Of a DNA stretch of 49,632 nucleotides, positions 15,734-25,285 are shown piece after piece; within the stretch, counting starts at the first letter, position 1, and every line of letters begins with the position of its first letter. Made by a program: the position numbers and the translations under genes. Origin of the DNA: Singulisphaera sp. (GTDB lineage Bacteria; Planctomycetota; Planctomycetia; Isosphaerales; Isosphaeraceae); assembly GCA_027451445.1 (NCBI GenBank), contig DAIDJG010000447.1, positions 1 through 49,632 on the forward strand, given 5' to 3'. Under the pieces are notes generated by a model. That model ran no database searches. It was not told where the DNA came from and saw only the letters and a program-made list of their open reading frames with translations.

Positions 15734-18202
15734 ATGCCACGCTCTTTGAAACGCTTGCCCGCCGCGATCGTTCTCCTTGCCTTCTCCACGACTGCCAACG
15801 CCGCGATGCTGACGCACATCGAGGCCGTCTCGCCCCGGGTCGGCCAGCGGGGGACGTCGGTGGAGGTCACGGTCCAGGGAAGCTGCCTGAAGAACCCGCG
15901 CGAGGTGATTTTCTACCGGCCGGGCATCAAGGCAGTGAAGATCGAGACGCTGCCGAACCTGCCGCACACGATCAACGTCGCGCACGGCGGCCGGATCGAG
16001 GAGCAGGTGCGCTGCACGTTCGAGATCGCTCCCAACTGTCCCCCCGGCGAATATCCGTTTCGCCTTCGCACCGCGACCGAGATCACCTCGCTCGGCACGT
16101 TCCACGTGTCGCCGTTTCGCGTGATCGACGAGGACGAGAAGGGGTACAACACCAACGACACGCTGCAAACGGCCCTGCCCGTCACTCCAAATGTCACGGT
16201 CCGGGGCAAGATGGGTCCGAGCGCCAAAGGTGACGTCGATCTCTACCGCGTGCCCGCCGTCGCAGGCCAGCGACTGGCGGTTGAGGTTGACTCGGTGAGC
16301 ATCGCCGACATCCATTATGGCGGCTCGGAGTATGACCTCGCCGTGCGGATCCTTGATGAAAACGGCCGGGAGCTGGCGGCGAACGACGACAATCCGCTCC
16401 ACCTGCAAGACCCGGTCGTGGCCGCGAAGCTGCCGCGCGACGGTGTGGCCTTCGTCGAGGTGCGCCGATCGGTGTTTGTGCCCGACAACCGCGATTACTG
16501 CGTCCATATCGGTACGAACCGGCGGCCGCTCGCCGCGTTTCCACCCGGTGGACAGGCCGGGAGCGCCCAGTCCGTCAAGCTGATCGGCGACCCGCTGGGT
16601 ACGTTCGAAGAGACGATCGAGATCCCGAGCGCCGAGGGCTCGTTCGAATACTTCGGCGACGCACCGTCGCCGCTTCTGTTGCGGTCCAGTCCCTATCCCA
16701 ACGTGATGGAAGACACGGAGGCGCCCGCGACGCGTGTGGCCTTCAGTCCCGCGGCGTTGAACGGCATCATCGACAAACGCGATGATGTCGACGCGTACCG
16801 GATTGCGGTGACGAAGGGCGACCGGCTCCGAGTCCGCGTGTTCGCCGCGGCGCTCGGCTCGCCGATTGATCCCAAGCTGCGGATTCGCCCGCTCGACAAG
16901 TCCGAAGTCCCCGGTCCCGTCGAGCTGGAGCAAGATGACTCCCCCCTGCCCGACCGCGACATCTTCGGCACCTCGTTCCGCAGTCAAGGGGGTCTGAAGG
17001 ACATCCTCGACCCGTCCGTGATCTGGGAGCCGAAAACGTCGGGCGACTATCTGATCGAGCTCGAGGACACCAGCGGCTCCGGCGGGGCGACCGCGGTCTA
17101 TCGGATCGAGGTCGAGCCCGCCAGCGACGCTGTGTACACGCTGCTGGGGAGCACGGCGTTCGACTGGATGGAATGCATCCGGACGAGCGGCCTGGCCGTC
17201 CCGCAAGGGAACCGCTGGACCGTGAATGTGAGCCTGCCGCAAGGTCAGGGGAGCGCATTTCGAGGGATGCTCGACCTCCAGGCGCAGGGGTTGCCGGCCG
17301 GTGTTCAGCTTGTCACGCCTCGGATTCCGGCCGGGCAGAAGATGTGGCCCGTGCAATTCGTCGCGGATGCGTCGACGAAGCCCAACACGGCTCTCATCAC
17401 GCTGGAAGCGCGGCCGGTTGAATCCTCGGGGCGCACGCTGAAGAGCCGCTCGCAGCAGAATATCCCGTTCCTTAACCACTCGGGGGGTGACGCCTGGCGG
17501 ACGGTGAAGCTCGATCGTTTTGTGCTCGCGGTCACCGACGCTGCGCCGTTTTCCGTGACGATTAAGCCGCCCACCGTGGCCCTTGTGCGAGGCGGCGAGC
17601 TGGCGATTCCCGTCACGATCCAGCGCCGGGAAGGCTTCAACGAGCTGGTCGAGTTCCAGTGCGACTGGGTCCCGCAGGGCGTCGCCGTGCAGCCCACGGC
17701 GATTATTCCCGCGGGCGAGAGTGAGGCCGTGATGCGGATCACCGGCGACGCCAATGCGCCACTCGGGTCTTGCCCGTTGGTGGTCACCGCCAGCACGACG
17801 CGCGAAGACCTTGACGGCTACCTCGGCACCGGTCGCGTTCGCGTGTCGTCCGAGATCGTGAGCCTCACGATCGCCGAGCCCTTTGTTGAGCTGTCGAGCC
17901 AGCCCGCCAGCGTCCGCAGAGGCGAGCGCGTCAAGTACGTCTGGTCGGTCCGGCACAAGAGCCCGTTTGCGGGACAGGCCACCGTCAAGCTCCTCGGCCT
18001 GCCCAAAGGCGTGAGCGCGGTTGAGCCGTTGCCGGTGCTCACGAAAGAGTCGAAGGAACTGACGTTCCAGATCGAAGCGACCGACGAAGCCCTGCTCGGT
18101 AGTGTCCGCGGGGTGACGTGCGAGGTTGCGGTGCAGGCGGGCGGTCAGGAGATCCGCCAGCGCACAGGGAATGGCACGTTGCGGATTGATCCCAAGTTGT
18201 AA
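15734..18202 (+). CDS. Exported PPC-domain protein, cassette A
   Basis: An 822-aa protein with a clear signal peptide (RLPAAIVLLAFSTTANA). Residues 25-115 form an IPT/TIG-like beta domain (SPRVGQRGTSVEVTVQGSCL). Next comes a bacterial pre-peptidase C-terminal (PPC) domain around residues 145-250 (GDVDLYRVPAVAGQRLAVEV, then YDLAVRILDENGRELAANDD), and a second PPC-like unit around 345-465 (DDVDAYRIAVTKGDRLRVRV). The C-terminal 350 residues are further beta-sandwich repeats. No catalytic domain was recognised. A relative in cassette B (32094-34529) lies beside the same partner families, which suggests a functional link with DUF1501 and DUF1549/1553 proteins, perhaps as binding or scaffold component. 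Confidence 0.85.
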   Translation: MPRSLKRLPAAIVLLAFSTTANAAMLTHIEAVSPRVGQRGTSVEVTVQGSCLKNPREVIFYRPGIKAVKIETLPNLPHTINVAHGGRIEEQVRCTFEIAPNCPPGEYPFRLRTATEITSLGTFHVSPFRVIDEDEKGYNTNDTLQTALPVTPNVTVRGKMGPSAKGDVDLYRVPAVAGQRLAVEVDSVSIADIHYGGSEYDLAVRILDENGRELAANDDNPLHLQDPVVAAKLPRDGVAFVEVRRSVFVPDNRDYCVHIGTNRRPLAAFPPGGQAGSAQSVKLIGDPLGTFEETIEIPSAEGSFEYFGDAPSPLLLRSSPYPNVMEDTEAPATRVAFSPAALNGIIDKRDDVDAYRIAVTKGDRLRVRVFAAALGSPIDPKLRIRPLDKSEVPGPVELEQDDSPLPDRDIFGTSFRSQGGLKDILDPSVIWEPKTSGDYLIELEDTSGSGGATAVYRIEVEPASDAVYTLLGSTAFDWMECIRTSGLAVPQGNRWTVNVSLPQGQGSAFRGMLDLQAQGLPAGVQLVTPRIPAGQKMWPVQFVADASTKPNTALITLEARPVESSGRTLKSRSQQNIPFLNHSGGDAWRTVKLDRFVLAVTDAAPFSVTIKPPTVALVRGGELAIPVTIQRREGFNELVEFQCDWVPQGVAVQPTAIIPAGESEAVMRITGDANAPLGSCPLVVTASTTREDLDGYLGTGRVRVSSEIVSLTIAEPFVELSSQPASVRRGERVKYVWSVRHKSPFAGQATVKLLGLPKGVSAVEPLPVLTKESKELTFQIEATDEALLGSVRGVTCEVAVQAGGQEIRQRTGNGTLRIDPKL

Positions 18203-18227
18203 GTGACCCCACCGGAGTGAATCCCGA

Positions 18228-20450
18228 ATGCTCACCCGAATGACACGAGCTCTCGTGCTCGTCTCCCTCTGCTCCGGTGGATTCGTGCACGGCGCCACTC
18301 CGGAGTCCCCTGCCCCGAGCTTCCGGCGCGATGTGATGCCCGTCTTCTTCCGTGCGGGCTGCAACTCGGGCACGTGTCATGGCTCGGCGCGCGGGAAGGA
18401 CGGGTTCATGCTTTCGCTGTTCGGGTACGACCCGAAGGGTGACTACGAGCGCATCGTCACCGAGATGGTCGGCCGTCGCGTGAACACGGCGGTGCCCGAG
18501 CAAAGCCTGTTGTTGCTTAAGGCCACCGGCAAGGTCGCACACACGGGCGGCAAGCTCTTCACGCGAGAGAGTGAGTACTATCAGTCGCTGCTCCACTGGA
18601 TCGAAGCCGGAGCCCCCGACGATTCGGGCGCCGTCGCGACGACGGCCGGGGTCGTACTGTCGCAAGACCGCCTGCTGTTTGAGAAAGGTGGCGAAGGCGC
18701 CACTCTCAAGGTCACGGCGCAGGCCAGCGACGGCACCACGCGCGACGTGACCAAGCTCGCCCGCTACTTCTCGAACAATGAGAGCGTCGCCAAGATCGAC
18801 ACCGACGGCCACGTCACGGCGACCGGACCAGGCGATACACACGTGTTTGCCCGGTTCAGCCGTTTCACGGTCGGAGCCGAAGTGATCGTGCTGCCGGCGG
18901 CGGCGGGTTTCGTGTGGCCGAATCCGCCGACGGTCAATTTCATCGATGAACTTGTGTTCGACCGGCTCCAGAAGCTGCGAATCGCGCCGTCAGAGCTCGC
19001 GGACGATGCAACGTTCCTGCGACGCGTCACGCTGGACCTGGCGGGCCGTCCGCCGACGGTCGCCGAATACCACGCGTTCATGAGCGACAGCCGGTCCGAC
19101 AAGCGGGCGCGCAAGATCGACGAACTGCTGGCCGATGACGCGTTTGCCGACGTCTGGACCGCGCTCTGGGCCGAGCAACTGCGGATCATCGGCGGTAACT
19201 ACGCGCCGGTGGCGACGTACGTGAAGGCGGCCGATGCCTTCTATCAGTGGATCCGCAAGCAGATGCGCTCGGGCCGGCCGCTCAATGAGTTCGTGGCCGA
19301 GATGGTCGACGCCTCGGGCAGCAACCTGACGAACGGGCCGGCGAACCTCTACACGATGCTCGTGCACAAGCCCCAGTTCGACCCCAGCGCCTTCGCGGCC
19401 GACTTCTCGCAGGTCTTCCTCGGCGTGCAGATCCAGTGTGCCCAGTGTCACAACCATCCGTTCGACCGCTGGACGCAGGACGATTATTACGGCTTCGTCA
19501 GCTTCTTCACCGGGATGAAACGCAAGCCAGGCGTTGAGCCCCGCGAGCGACGGATTTACTGGGACACGTCGGTCCCGCCCGCGAAGCACCTGGTCGACGG
19601 CCGCCCGATGCCCGCCAAGGTCCTGGGGAGTATCGACCCGGTCCCGTCCGGCGGCGACCCCCGCACGGCACTAGCGCAGTGGCTCACGGCGCCCGATAAC
19701 GCCATGTTCAGCCGCAACCTCGCAAACCGGATCTGGGCCCAGCTCATGGGCCGGGGCGTGATCGAGCCGGTCGACGATGTGCGCGCAACCAACCCGCCGG
19801 TGAATGGTCCTTTGCTCGACGCCCTGTCGAAGCGGCTCGTGGATTCGAAGTTCGACCTGCGGAGCCTGGTGCGCGATATCTGCAACTCGCGCGTCTATCA
19901 ACTGAGCGCCCAGCCCAACGCTTCGAACGTGCGCGACACGCGCCAGTTTTCCCACGCTCACCTCCGACGGCTTCGGGCGGATGTGCTCCTCGACTCGGTG
20001 GTCACCGCAACGGGCGTCCCTCGCCGCTTCAACGGCTTTCCTGAAGGGACCAAGGCCGTCGAATACTATCCGCGCGAGTCGGGCAGTACGGAAGGGCCGC
20101 ACTTCGGCGAGCCGTTCTTCGCGACCTTCGGGCGATCGAGCCGAAGCACGATCTGCGCTTGTGAGACCAAGCGCGAGCCGACGCTTTCCCAGACCCTCCA
20201 CATGGCCGTGGGCGACACCGTCCGCGACCGTCTCGCGGCCGCCGGCGCGTTGAAGAAGCTGCTCGACGCCAAGGCCACGCCCGACCAGGTGATCGACGAG
20301 CTTTTCATCCGCGCGCTCAGCCGACGGCCGACGCCCGAGGAAATGTCGGACCTGAAAGCCCTCGTCGGCGACGCCGGTAAAGACCCGGCTGTTTACGAGG
20401 ACATCTTCTGGAGCCTCCTCAACTCGACCGAGTTTGCGTTCAATCATTGA
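18228..20450 (+). CDS. DUF1549/DUF1553 protein with heme motifs and BIG2-like domain, cassette A
   Basis: A 740-aa protein with signal peptide ([19 protein letters not shown]). Residues 34-130 form a cytochrome-like region in which the heme motif is CNSGTCH (Cys45, Cys50, His51): CX4CH rather than CXXCH. Residues about 140-225 are a bacterial Ig-like (BIG2) domain ([19 protein letters not shown]). DUF1549 follows ([29 protein letters not shown]) with a second, standard motif CAQCH at residue 404, then DUF1553 to the end ([32 protein letters not shown]). Export and heme motifs suggest an extracytoplasmic redox or binding role, but the family has no proven activity. It is 25 bp from the upstream gene and 10 bp from the next. 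Confidence 0.9.
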   Translation: MLTRMTRALVLVSLCSGGFVHGATPESPAPSFRRDVMPVFFRAGCNSGTCHGSARGKDGFMLSLFGYDPKGDYERIVTEMVGRRVNTAVPEQSLLLLKATGKVAHTGGKLFTRESEYYQSLLHWIEAGAPDDSGAVATTAGVVLSQDRLLFEKGGEGATLKVTAQASDGTTRDVTKLARYFSNNESVAKIDTDGHVTATGPGDTHVFARFSRFTVGAEVIVLPAAAGFVWPNPPTVNFIDELVFDRLQKLRIAPSELADDATFLRRVTLDLAGRPPTVAEYHAFMSDSRSDKRARKIDELLADDAFADVWTALWAEQLRIIGGNYAPVATYVKAADAFYQWIRKQMRSGRPLNEFVAEMVDASGSNLTNGPANLYTMLVHKPQFDPSAFAADFSQVFLGVQIQCAQCHNHPFDRWTQDDYYGFVSFFTGMKRKPGVEPRERRIYWDTSVPPAKHLVDGRPMPAKVLGSIDPVPSGGDPRTALAQWLTAPDNAMFSRNLANRIWAQLMGRGVIEPVDDVRATNPPVNGPLLDALSKRLVDSKFDLRSLVRDICNSRVYQLSAQPNASNVRDTRQFSHAHLRRLRADVLLDSVVTATGVPRRFNGFPEGTKAVEYYPRESGSTEGPHFGEPFFATFGRSSRSTICACETKREPTLSQTLHMAVGDTVRDRLAAAGALKKLLDAKATPDQVIDELFIRALSRRPTPEEMSDLKALVGDAGKDPAVYEDIFWSLLNSTEFAFNH

Positions 20451-20460
20451 GGTCCGCCCG

Positions 20461-21891
20461 ATGAGGAAAGCTTCGGAAGTTTTCGTGTGTGGATTCGTCG
20501 GTTGCTTCGGTGCGACCCTGTTCTGCATTTCCGCGCACGCCGCTGACGCCGCGAAGCCGATCACCTACGATGACCAGGTGGCCCCGATCTTCAAGCGGCA
20601 CTGCTTCCAGTGCCACGGTGAAACGAAGCAGAAGGCCGGTCTCGACCTGTCGAGCTACGCGAACGTGGTGAAAGGAAGCACCGGCGGTGCCGTGGTTGTC
20701 GCGGGGCGGTCGAGTGCCAGCCGCCTGATCGAGATGATCACGGCCGACGATCCCACGGAGCGGATGCCGCCCGAGAACGACCCGCTGCCCAAGGAGCAGG
20801 TCGCCACGATCAAAGCATGGATCGACTCCGGTCTGCGCCAGAACGCCGGCAGCGCTGCGGAGTCGACACACGGCCTGGGATTCGTCCCCGCCGCGACGGC
20901 CAGGTTCGACGGCCCGCCGCCCATGCCGGCTGGGCTGCCGACGGTCGAGCACGCCAAAACGATCCGGCCGTTCCCTGTGCTCGCGCTGGCGTCCAGCCCT
21001 CGGGCACCGTTGCTGGCGGTGGGTTCGTACGAGTGCATCGACTTCGTCGACCCTGCCACGCGCGACGTCATCGGTTCGTTGCCGTTCCCCCAGGGAGAGC
21101 CGCAGGTGCTCCGGTTCAGCCGCTCGGGCGCGATCCTGTTGGCGGCGGGGGGCCGGCCGGTGCAGAACGGGTCGGCGGTGCTGTTCGACGTGAAGAGCGG
21201 CAAACGGCTCGCCGAGCTTGGCGACGAGACCGACGCCGTCATCGCGGCCGACCTCTCGAGCGACGAAAGGCGCGTGGCGATCGGGGGCTCGGGTCGAGTC
21301 GTGAAGGTCTTCTCCACCGAGAAGGGTACGCTACTGCACACACTGGTCAAGCACACCGACTGGATCACGTCTGTGGCGTTCAGCCCCGACGGCAAGCTGC
21401 TCGCCACGGGCGACCGGATCGGCAATATCCACCTATGGGATGCTGTCGGCGGTGGTGTCGTGTTGCCCCTCTCCGAACACAAAGGGGCCGTGCGTGCGCT
21501 CGCCTGGCGCTCGGACAGCCAGGTGCTCGCCTCTTGTGGTGAAGACGGCTTGATCGTCTGGTGGGACGTCGCCAAGGGGTGGCCCGCGACGACCAAGGCC
21601 GACGCCCATCCTCCCAAACGCCCGCCGGGCTACTACGGCAAGATCCCCAACGGCGTGCTCGACGCCGCCTTCGGCTCCAAGGGCGAGCTCCTCACCTGCG
21701 GCCGCGACCGCACCGTGTGTCTCTGGGACGTCGACGGCCGTGAGCTGAAGCGCTTCGCGCTCAACGGCGAACCGCCGCCCGGCATTCGCCTCTTACCTAC
21801 CCACGCCGCGATCACGTTTGATGGCGCCCTGGCCGTCTGCGGCGACTCGGCGGGGAAGGTTCAGAGCTGGCGGATTGGAAGTCCGAAGTGA
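20461..21891 (+). CDS. c-type cytochrome domain fused to WD40 repeats
   Basis: A 476-aa protein; ATG 20461 lies 10 bp after the previous stop, with GAGG upstream. A signal peptide ([19 protein letters not shown]) precedes a planctomycete cytochrome C domain (PSCyt1): HCFQCHG (Cys48, Cys51, His52) with the distal [15 protein letters not shown] segment. From about residue 150 to the end are WD40 repeats, clearest in [40 protein letters not shown] and [14 protein letters not shown], giving probably six to seven blades. The propeller would sit outside the cytoplasm as a protein- or ligand-binding platform beside a monoheme cytochrome. It probably works with the preceding DUF1549/1553 protein. Confidence 0.88.
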   Translation: MRKASEVFVCGFVGCFGATLFCISAHAADAAKPITYDDQVAPIFKRHCFQCHGETKQKAGLDLSSYANVVKGSTGGAVVVAGRSSASRLIEMITADDPTERMPPENDPLPKEQVATIKAWIDSGLRQNAGSAAESTHGLGFVPAATARFDGPPPMPAGLPTVEHAKTIRPFPVLALASSPRAPLLAVGSYECIDFVDPATRDVIGSLPFPQGEPQVLRFSRSGAILLAAGGRPVQNGSAVLFDVKSGKRLAELGDETDAVIAADLSSDERRVAIGGSGRVVKVFSTEKGTLLHTLVKHTDWITSVAFSPDGKLLATGDRIGNIHLWDAVGGGVVLPLSEHKGAVRALAWRSDSQVLASCGEDGLIVWWDVAKGWPATTKADAHPPKRPPGYYGKIPNGVLDAAFGSKGELLTCGRDRTVCLWDVDGRELKRFALNGEPPPGIRLLPTHAAITFDGALAVCGDSAGKVQSWRIGSPK

Positions 21892-21956
21892 GAGTCGATT
21901 CTCGCTTGCGCGCGAGGTTGTGCATCACCAGTACGCGTCGCTCGGGTTGACTGAAA

Positions 21957-22028
21957 ATAACACTAACCCGAAGCGCGAGCGAGGGAGAATCATATAATGT
22001 CCTCGCTTGCGCTTCGGGTTAGTGTTAT
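21957..22028. repeat. CTAACCCGAAGCG hairpin repeat, copy 1
   Basis: 28-bp arms (21957-21984 and 22001-22028) with a single mismatch enclose a 16-nt AT-rich loop. The arm core is CACTAACCCGAAGCGC. Further copies are at 44035-44106 and 49163-49224. It could act as a bidirectional transcription attenuator; no poly-T tail is present. Confidence 0.8.
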
Positions 22029-22242
22029 GTGATTCAAACTTACGCAGTACGCGATTCCTCGTCCGACGCTTGACGGAGCCCTCGCAGGTTCCCAGCACCG
22101 ACCACGCATGGGACCTGCCCAGGTGTCGACGAAGCGTTGATCCCGGTGTAGATTAGCTAGATCGGACGCTCGGTTTTTCGGGTCGCGGCACAGCCGCTTT
22201 CTCCTCCGCTGGCGCGCATAAATTAAAGCATACATCGCACTT

Positions 22243-22248
22243 GAGGAG
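22243..22248 (+). promoter_or_regulatory. Ribosome-binding site deciding a GTG start
   Basis: GAGGAG lies eight bases before GTG at 22257. An earlier in-frame GTG (22248) would overlap this site, so 22257 is the likely start of the PSCyt1-DUF1549-DUF1553 protein. Confidence 0.6.
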
Positions 22249-22256
22249 TGCTCGCT

Positions 22257-25200
22257 GTGGGATCGACCTCCGCGATTTTCGTATGCTCGATGATCAGCGC
22301 AATCGCTGGCGAGTCGCCCGCGCCCGACTACGTCAAAGACGTGCGGCCGATCCTGGTACGCAGTTGTCTGGGATGCCATGGGCCGGAGAAGGCCAAGAGC
22401 GGCTATCGGCTCGATATACGTGACAGGGCTCTTCGAGGTGGCAACAGCGGTGAGCCCGCGATCGTGCCGCACGACGCGCAGCAAAGTCCGCTCATCCGCT
22501 ACGTGAGCGGCGAAGACGCGGACATGCAGATGCCGCCGAAGTCGAGCAGCAAGCCCCAGCTCACGGTGGCCGAGGTGGACACGCTACGGCGCTGGATCAA
22601 CACCGGCCCGGTGTGGCCGGACGCGTACGCCGGTGCGACCGGCGCGGGGGACAGTCTCTGGTCGCTCAAGCCACTGGAGAAGCCGCCCACGCCGGCCGGA
22701 CCGGCCAATCCGATCGATGCCTTTATTCGGGTGAAGCTGGCTCAAAATGGGCTCACATCCTCGCCCGAGGCAGACCGGCGCACGCTCATTCGGCGGTTGA
22801 GCTACGACCTCACGGGCTTACCGCCGACTCCCGACGAGGTGGACGCCTTCGTCGCCGACGAGTCGCCGACGGCTTACGACGCTTTGGTCGCACGGCTGCT
22901 CGCGTCGCCGCGTTACGGTGAGCACTGGGCTCGCCACTGGCTCGACGTGGCGCACTATGCCGACACGCATGGCAACGATCACGACTACGCGCGGACCAAC
23001 GCGTGGCCGTACCGCGACTACGTGATCCGTGCGTTCAACGAAGATAAGCCGTATGCCCGGTTCGTGCAGGAACAGGTGGCCGGCGACGCACTCTTCCCCA
23101 CGGATCCGCAAGCCACGGTGGCGCTCGGCTTTCTCGCCGCGGGCCCCTGGGACGAGACCCTGATGGTGGGCGTGTTCGAAAACACCGTCGACCACCGGTT
23201 CTCTCAGGTGCTCGACCGCGACGACATGGTCACCACGGTGATGAGCACCTTCCAGGGGCTGACTGTTCACTGTGCCCGCTGCCACAACCACAAGTTCGAC
23301 CCGATTGCTCAGAAGGAATACTACGCCCTTCAGGCCGTGTTTGCGGGGGTTGATCGTGCGGATCGTCCCTACGACCAGGATGCCGAGACGTATGCCAGGA
23401 GGCGCGAACTGCTTGCAAGGAGCGCGGCCATCGCGCGTCGAGACGCCGCCGCGTTGGCGCTGGTCGAAACTCCTGAAACGCAACGCAAGGTTGAGAGACT
23501 CACTTCCACCGTCGCCAAGCGCAACACGCTGTGGCAACCGCTTGATGTCATCAGCGTCTCGAACGCGAGCGGTGTTGCGACGCGCTTCGCCCGGCAGGCC
23601 GACGGATCGTGGTTCGTGAGCGGCGACCGACCCGACAAGGATACGTTCATCGTCACGGCGCAGGTCAAAACGAAAGATCTCCGCGCCCTCCGGCTCGAGG
23701 CGCTCCCGGACGATCGCCTCCCCGGCAAAGGGCCAGGCCGCTATGACCCCGCGGGGAATTTTCACCTGAGCGAGTTCCGCGTCTTCGCCCAGCCGTCGAG
23801 CGGCGAGACGAAAGGTGCCGATCCGGTTGAAATCGGCCTCGCGACCGCGGACCATAGCGATCGCGGCGACGTGATCGCCAACGCCATCGACGGAAAATCG
23901 ACCACTCACTGGAGTATTCATCCCCTCTATGGGCAGCCGCACGAAGCCGTCTTCGAGCTGAAACAGCCGCTGGGCTACGACACCGGCACCACCTTGATCA
24001 TCCGCCTGGAGCACAACGGGACCGCTTCGCACCAGTTGGGCCGGTTCCGTCTGAGCTATTGCACCGGCGACCTCCCTGCCGATCAGCGTGCCGCCGTCCC
24101 TGCGACCCTGGCCGAATTGTTACGCAAGCCGGCCGCCGAGCGCACCCCGGCCGAACGCCAGGACCTGGGCCTGCGCGTACTCGCGAGAGAAGTCGAGCAC
24201 GACCTCGCCGTCCTGCCGGCCCCGAGGATGGTCTACGCAGTGACACGCGAATTCGCACCCAACGGCAGCTTCAAGCCCGCCGCGTCGCCGCGGCCGATCC
24301 AGGTGCTCCAGCGCGGTGATATCAACAAGCCCGGTGAGACCGTGGGGCCCGGCGCTCTGTCGTGCGTGCCGGCTCTCGACGCCACGTTCAATATCAGCGA
24401 CCCGAACGATGAGTCCGCGCGACGTGCTGCGCTCGCTCGCTGGCTCACCGACAACCGCAACGTCTTGACCTGGCGTTGTGTCGTGAACCGGGTCTGGCAG
24501 TATCACTTCGGCCGTGGGCTGTGCCCGACGCCCAATGACTTCGGCAAGATGGGGGGCACGCCGTCGCATCCGGAGCTGCTCGACTGGCTCGCCGTATGGT
24601 TCCGCGACGAGGCCAAGGGTTCACTCAAGGCCTTGCATCGCCTGATCGTCACCAGCGAGACCTACCGCCAAGCCGCCGCTCACCGCGCCGACGCCGCGGC
24701 ACGCGACACCGACAACCGTCTCCTTTGGCGCATGCCGCGCACTCGCCTCACCGCCGAACAAATCCGCGACAGCCTGCTCCAGATCAGCGGCCGCCTCGAT
24801 CTCACGATGGGCGGCCCTTCCGTCGTGCAGTTCGTCCACCGCGACAAGGCCACGTTTATGCCCAACGGCGGTGCCCCCCCCTTCCTCGACTACGGCGGCT
24901 TTGCCCCCGACGCTCCCGAAAACCGCCGCCGCGCCATCTACCGGTTCCTCTTCCGCACGGTCCCCGACCCGTTCATGGACGCCCTCGACGCTCCCGATGG
25001 TGGTGCCCTCACGCCGGTCCGCTCGCAGTCCACGACCGTCTTCCAGGCGTTCGCCCTCCTGAACAACGCCTTCGTCATTCGCCAGTGTGAGGAGATCGCC
25101 GCAAGGGTCGCGAAGGAGTCGAAGGACGGTGCCGTTGTCGAGGGTGCTTTCCGCCTGCTGCTCCAGCGCGCTCCTCACGGCAACGAGCTCGAACGGTTTA

Positions 25201-25280
25201 CCGCTTACGTGCAACGGCATGGTCTGGCCAACGCTTGCCAGATCATCGTGAACAGCAACGAGTTCATTTATTTAGACTAA
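22257..25280 (+). CDS. PSCyt1-DUF1549-DUF1553 protein, cassette A
   Basis: A 1007-aa protein starting with GTG. The signal peptide is short (STSAIFVCSMISAIAGES). Order of domains: PSCyt1 with SCLGCHG (Cys37, Cys40, His41) and DMQMPPKSSSKPQ; DUF1549 (PSCyt2) from about residue 155 (IDAFIRVKLAQNGL, LIRRLSYDLTGLPPTPDEV) including CARCHNHKFDPI at residue 339; a central variable region of about 350 residues with a beta-rich stretch; and DUF1553 (PSD1) from about 700 (LARWLTDNRNVLTWRCVVNRVWQYHFGRG, TAEQIRDSLLQISGRLD). This is the canonical planctomycete PSCyt1-PSD1 architecture, unlike the CX4CH proteins at 18228 and 29664. It is followed after 5 bp by a DUF1501 gene, a pairing typical of the phylum. 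Confidence 0.92.
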   Translation: MGSTSAIFVCSMISAIAGESPAPDYVKDVRPILVRSCLGCHGPEKAKSGYRLDIRDRALRGGNSGEPAIVPHDAQQSPLIRYVSGEDADMQMPPKSSSKPQLTVAEVDTLRRWINTGPVWPDAYAGATGAGDSLWSLKPLEKPPTPAGPANPIDAFIRVKLAQNGLTSSPEADRRTLIRRLSYDLTGLPPTPDEVDAFVADESPTAYDALVARLLASPRYGEHWARHWLDVAHYADTHGNDHDYARTNAWPYRDYVIRAFNEDKPYARFVQEQVAGDALFPTDPQATVALGFLAAGPWDETLMVGVFENTVDHRFSQVLDRDDMVTTVMSTFQGLTVHCARCHNHKFDPIAQKEYYALQAVFAGVDRADRPYDQDAETYARRRELLARSAAIARRDAAALALVETPETQRKVERLTSTVAKRNTLWQPLDVISVSNASGVATRFARQADGSWFVSGDRPDKDTFIVTAQVKTKDLRALRLEALPDDRLPGKGPGRYDPAGNFHLSEFRVFAQPSSGETKGADPVEIGLATADHSDRGDVIANAIDGKSTTHWSIHPLYGQPHEAVFELKQPLGYDTGTTLIIRLEHNGTASHQLGRFRLSYCTGDLPADQRAAVPATLAELLRKPAAERTPAERQDLGLRVLAREVEHDLAVLPAPRMVYAVTREFAPNGSFKPAASPRPIQVLQRGDINKPGETVGPGALSCVPALDATFNISDPNDESARRAALARWLTDNRNVLTWRCVVNRVWQYHFGRGLCPTPNDFGKMGGTPSHPELLDWLAVWFRDEAKGSLKALHRLIVTSETYRQAAAHRADAAARDTDNRLLWRMPRTRLTAEQIRDSLLQISGRLDLTMGGPSVVQFVHRDKATFMPNGGAPPFLDYGGFAPDAPENRRRAIYRFLFRTVPDPFMDALDAPDGGALTPVRSQSTTVFQAFALLNNAFVIRQCEEIAARVAKESKDGAVVEGAFRLLLQRAPHGNELERFTAYVQRHGLANACQIIVNSNEFIYLD

Positions 25281-25285
25281 ACGCC

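Larger units (their letters stand above)
21892..22256. other. Intergenic gap within cassette A containing a hairpin repeat
   Basis: A 365-bp gap separates the cytochrome-WD40 gene from the next gene on the same strand. The strong hairpin at 21957-22028 is the main feature. The remainder (22030-22240) shows no gene. The gap probably divides the block into two transcription units. Confidence 0.55.

Noticed and set aside
15629-18373. 914-codon open frame on the minus strand
   Set aside because: It is antisense to the PPC-domain gene, has no start context or domain, and its Arg/His/Asp-rich composition is that of a shadow frame in GC-rich DNA.
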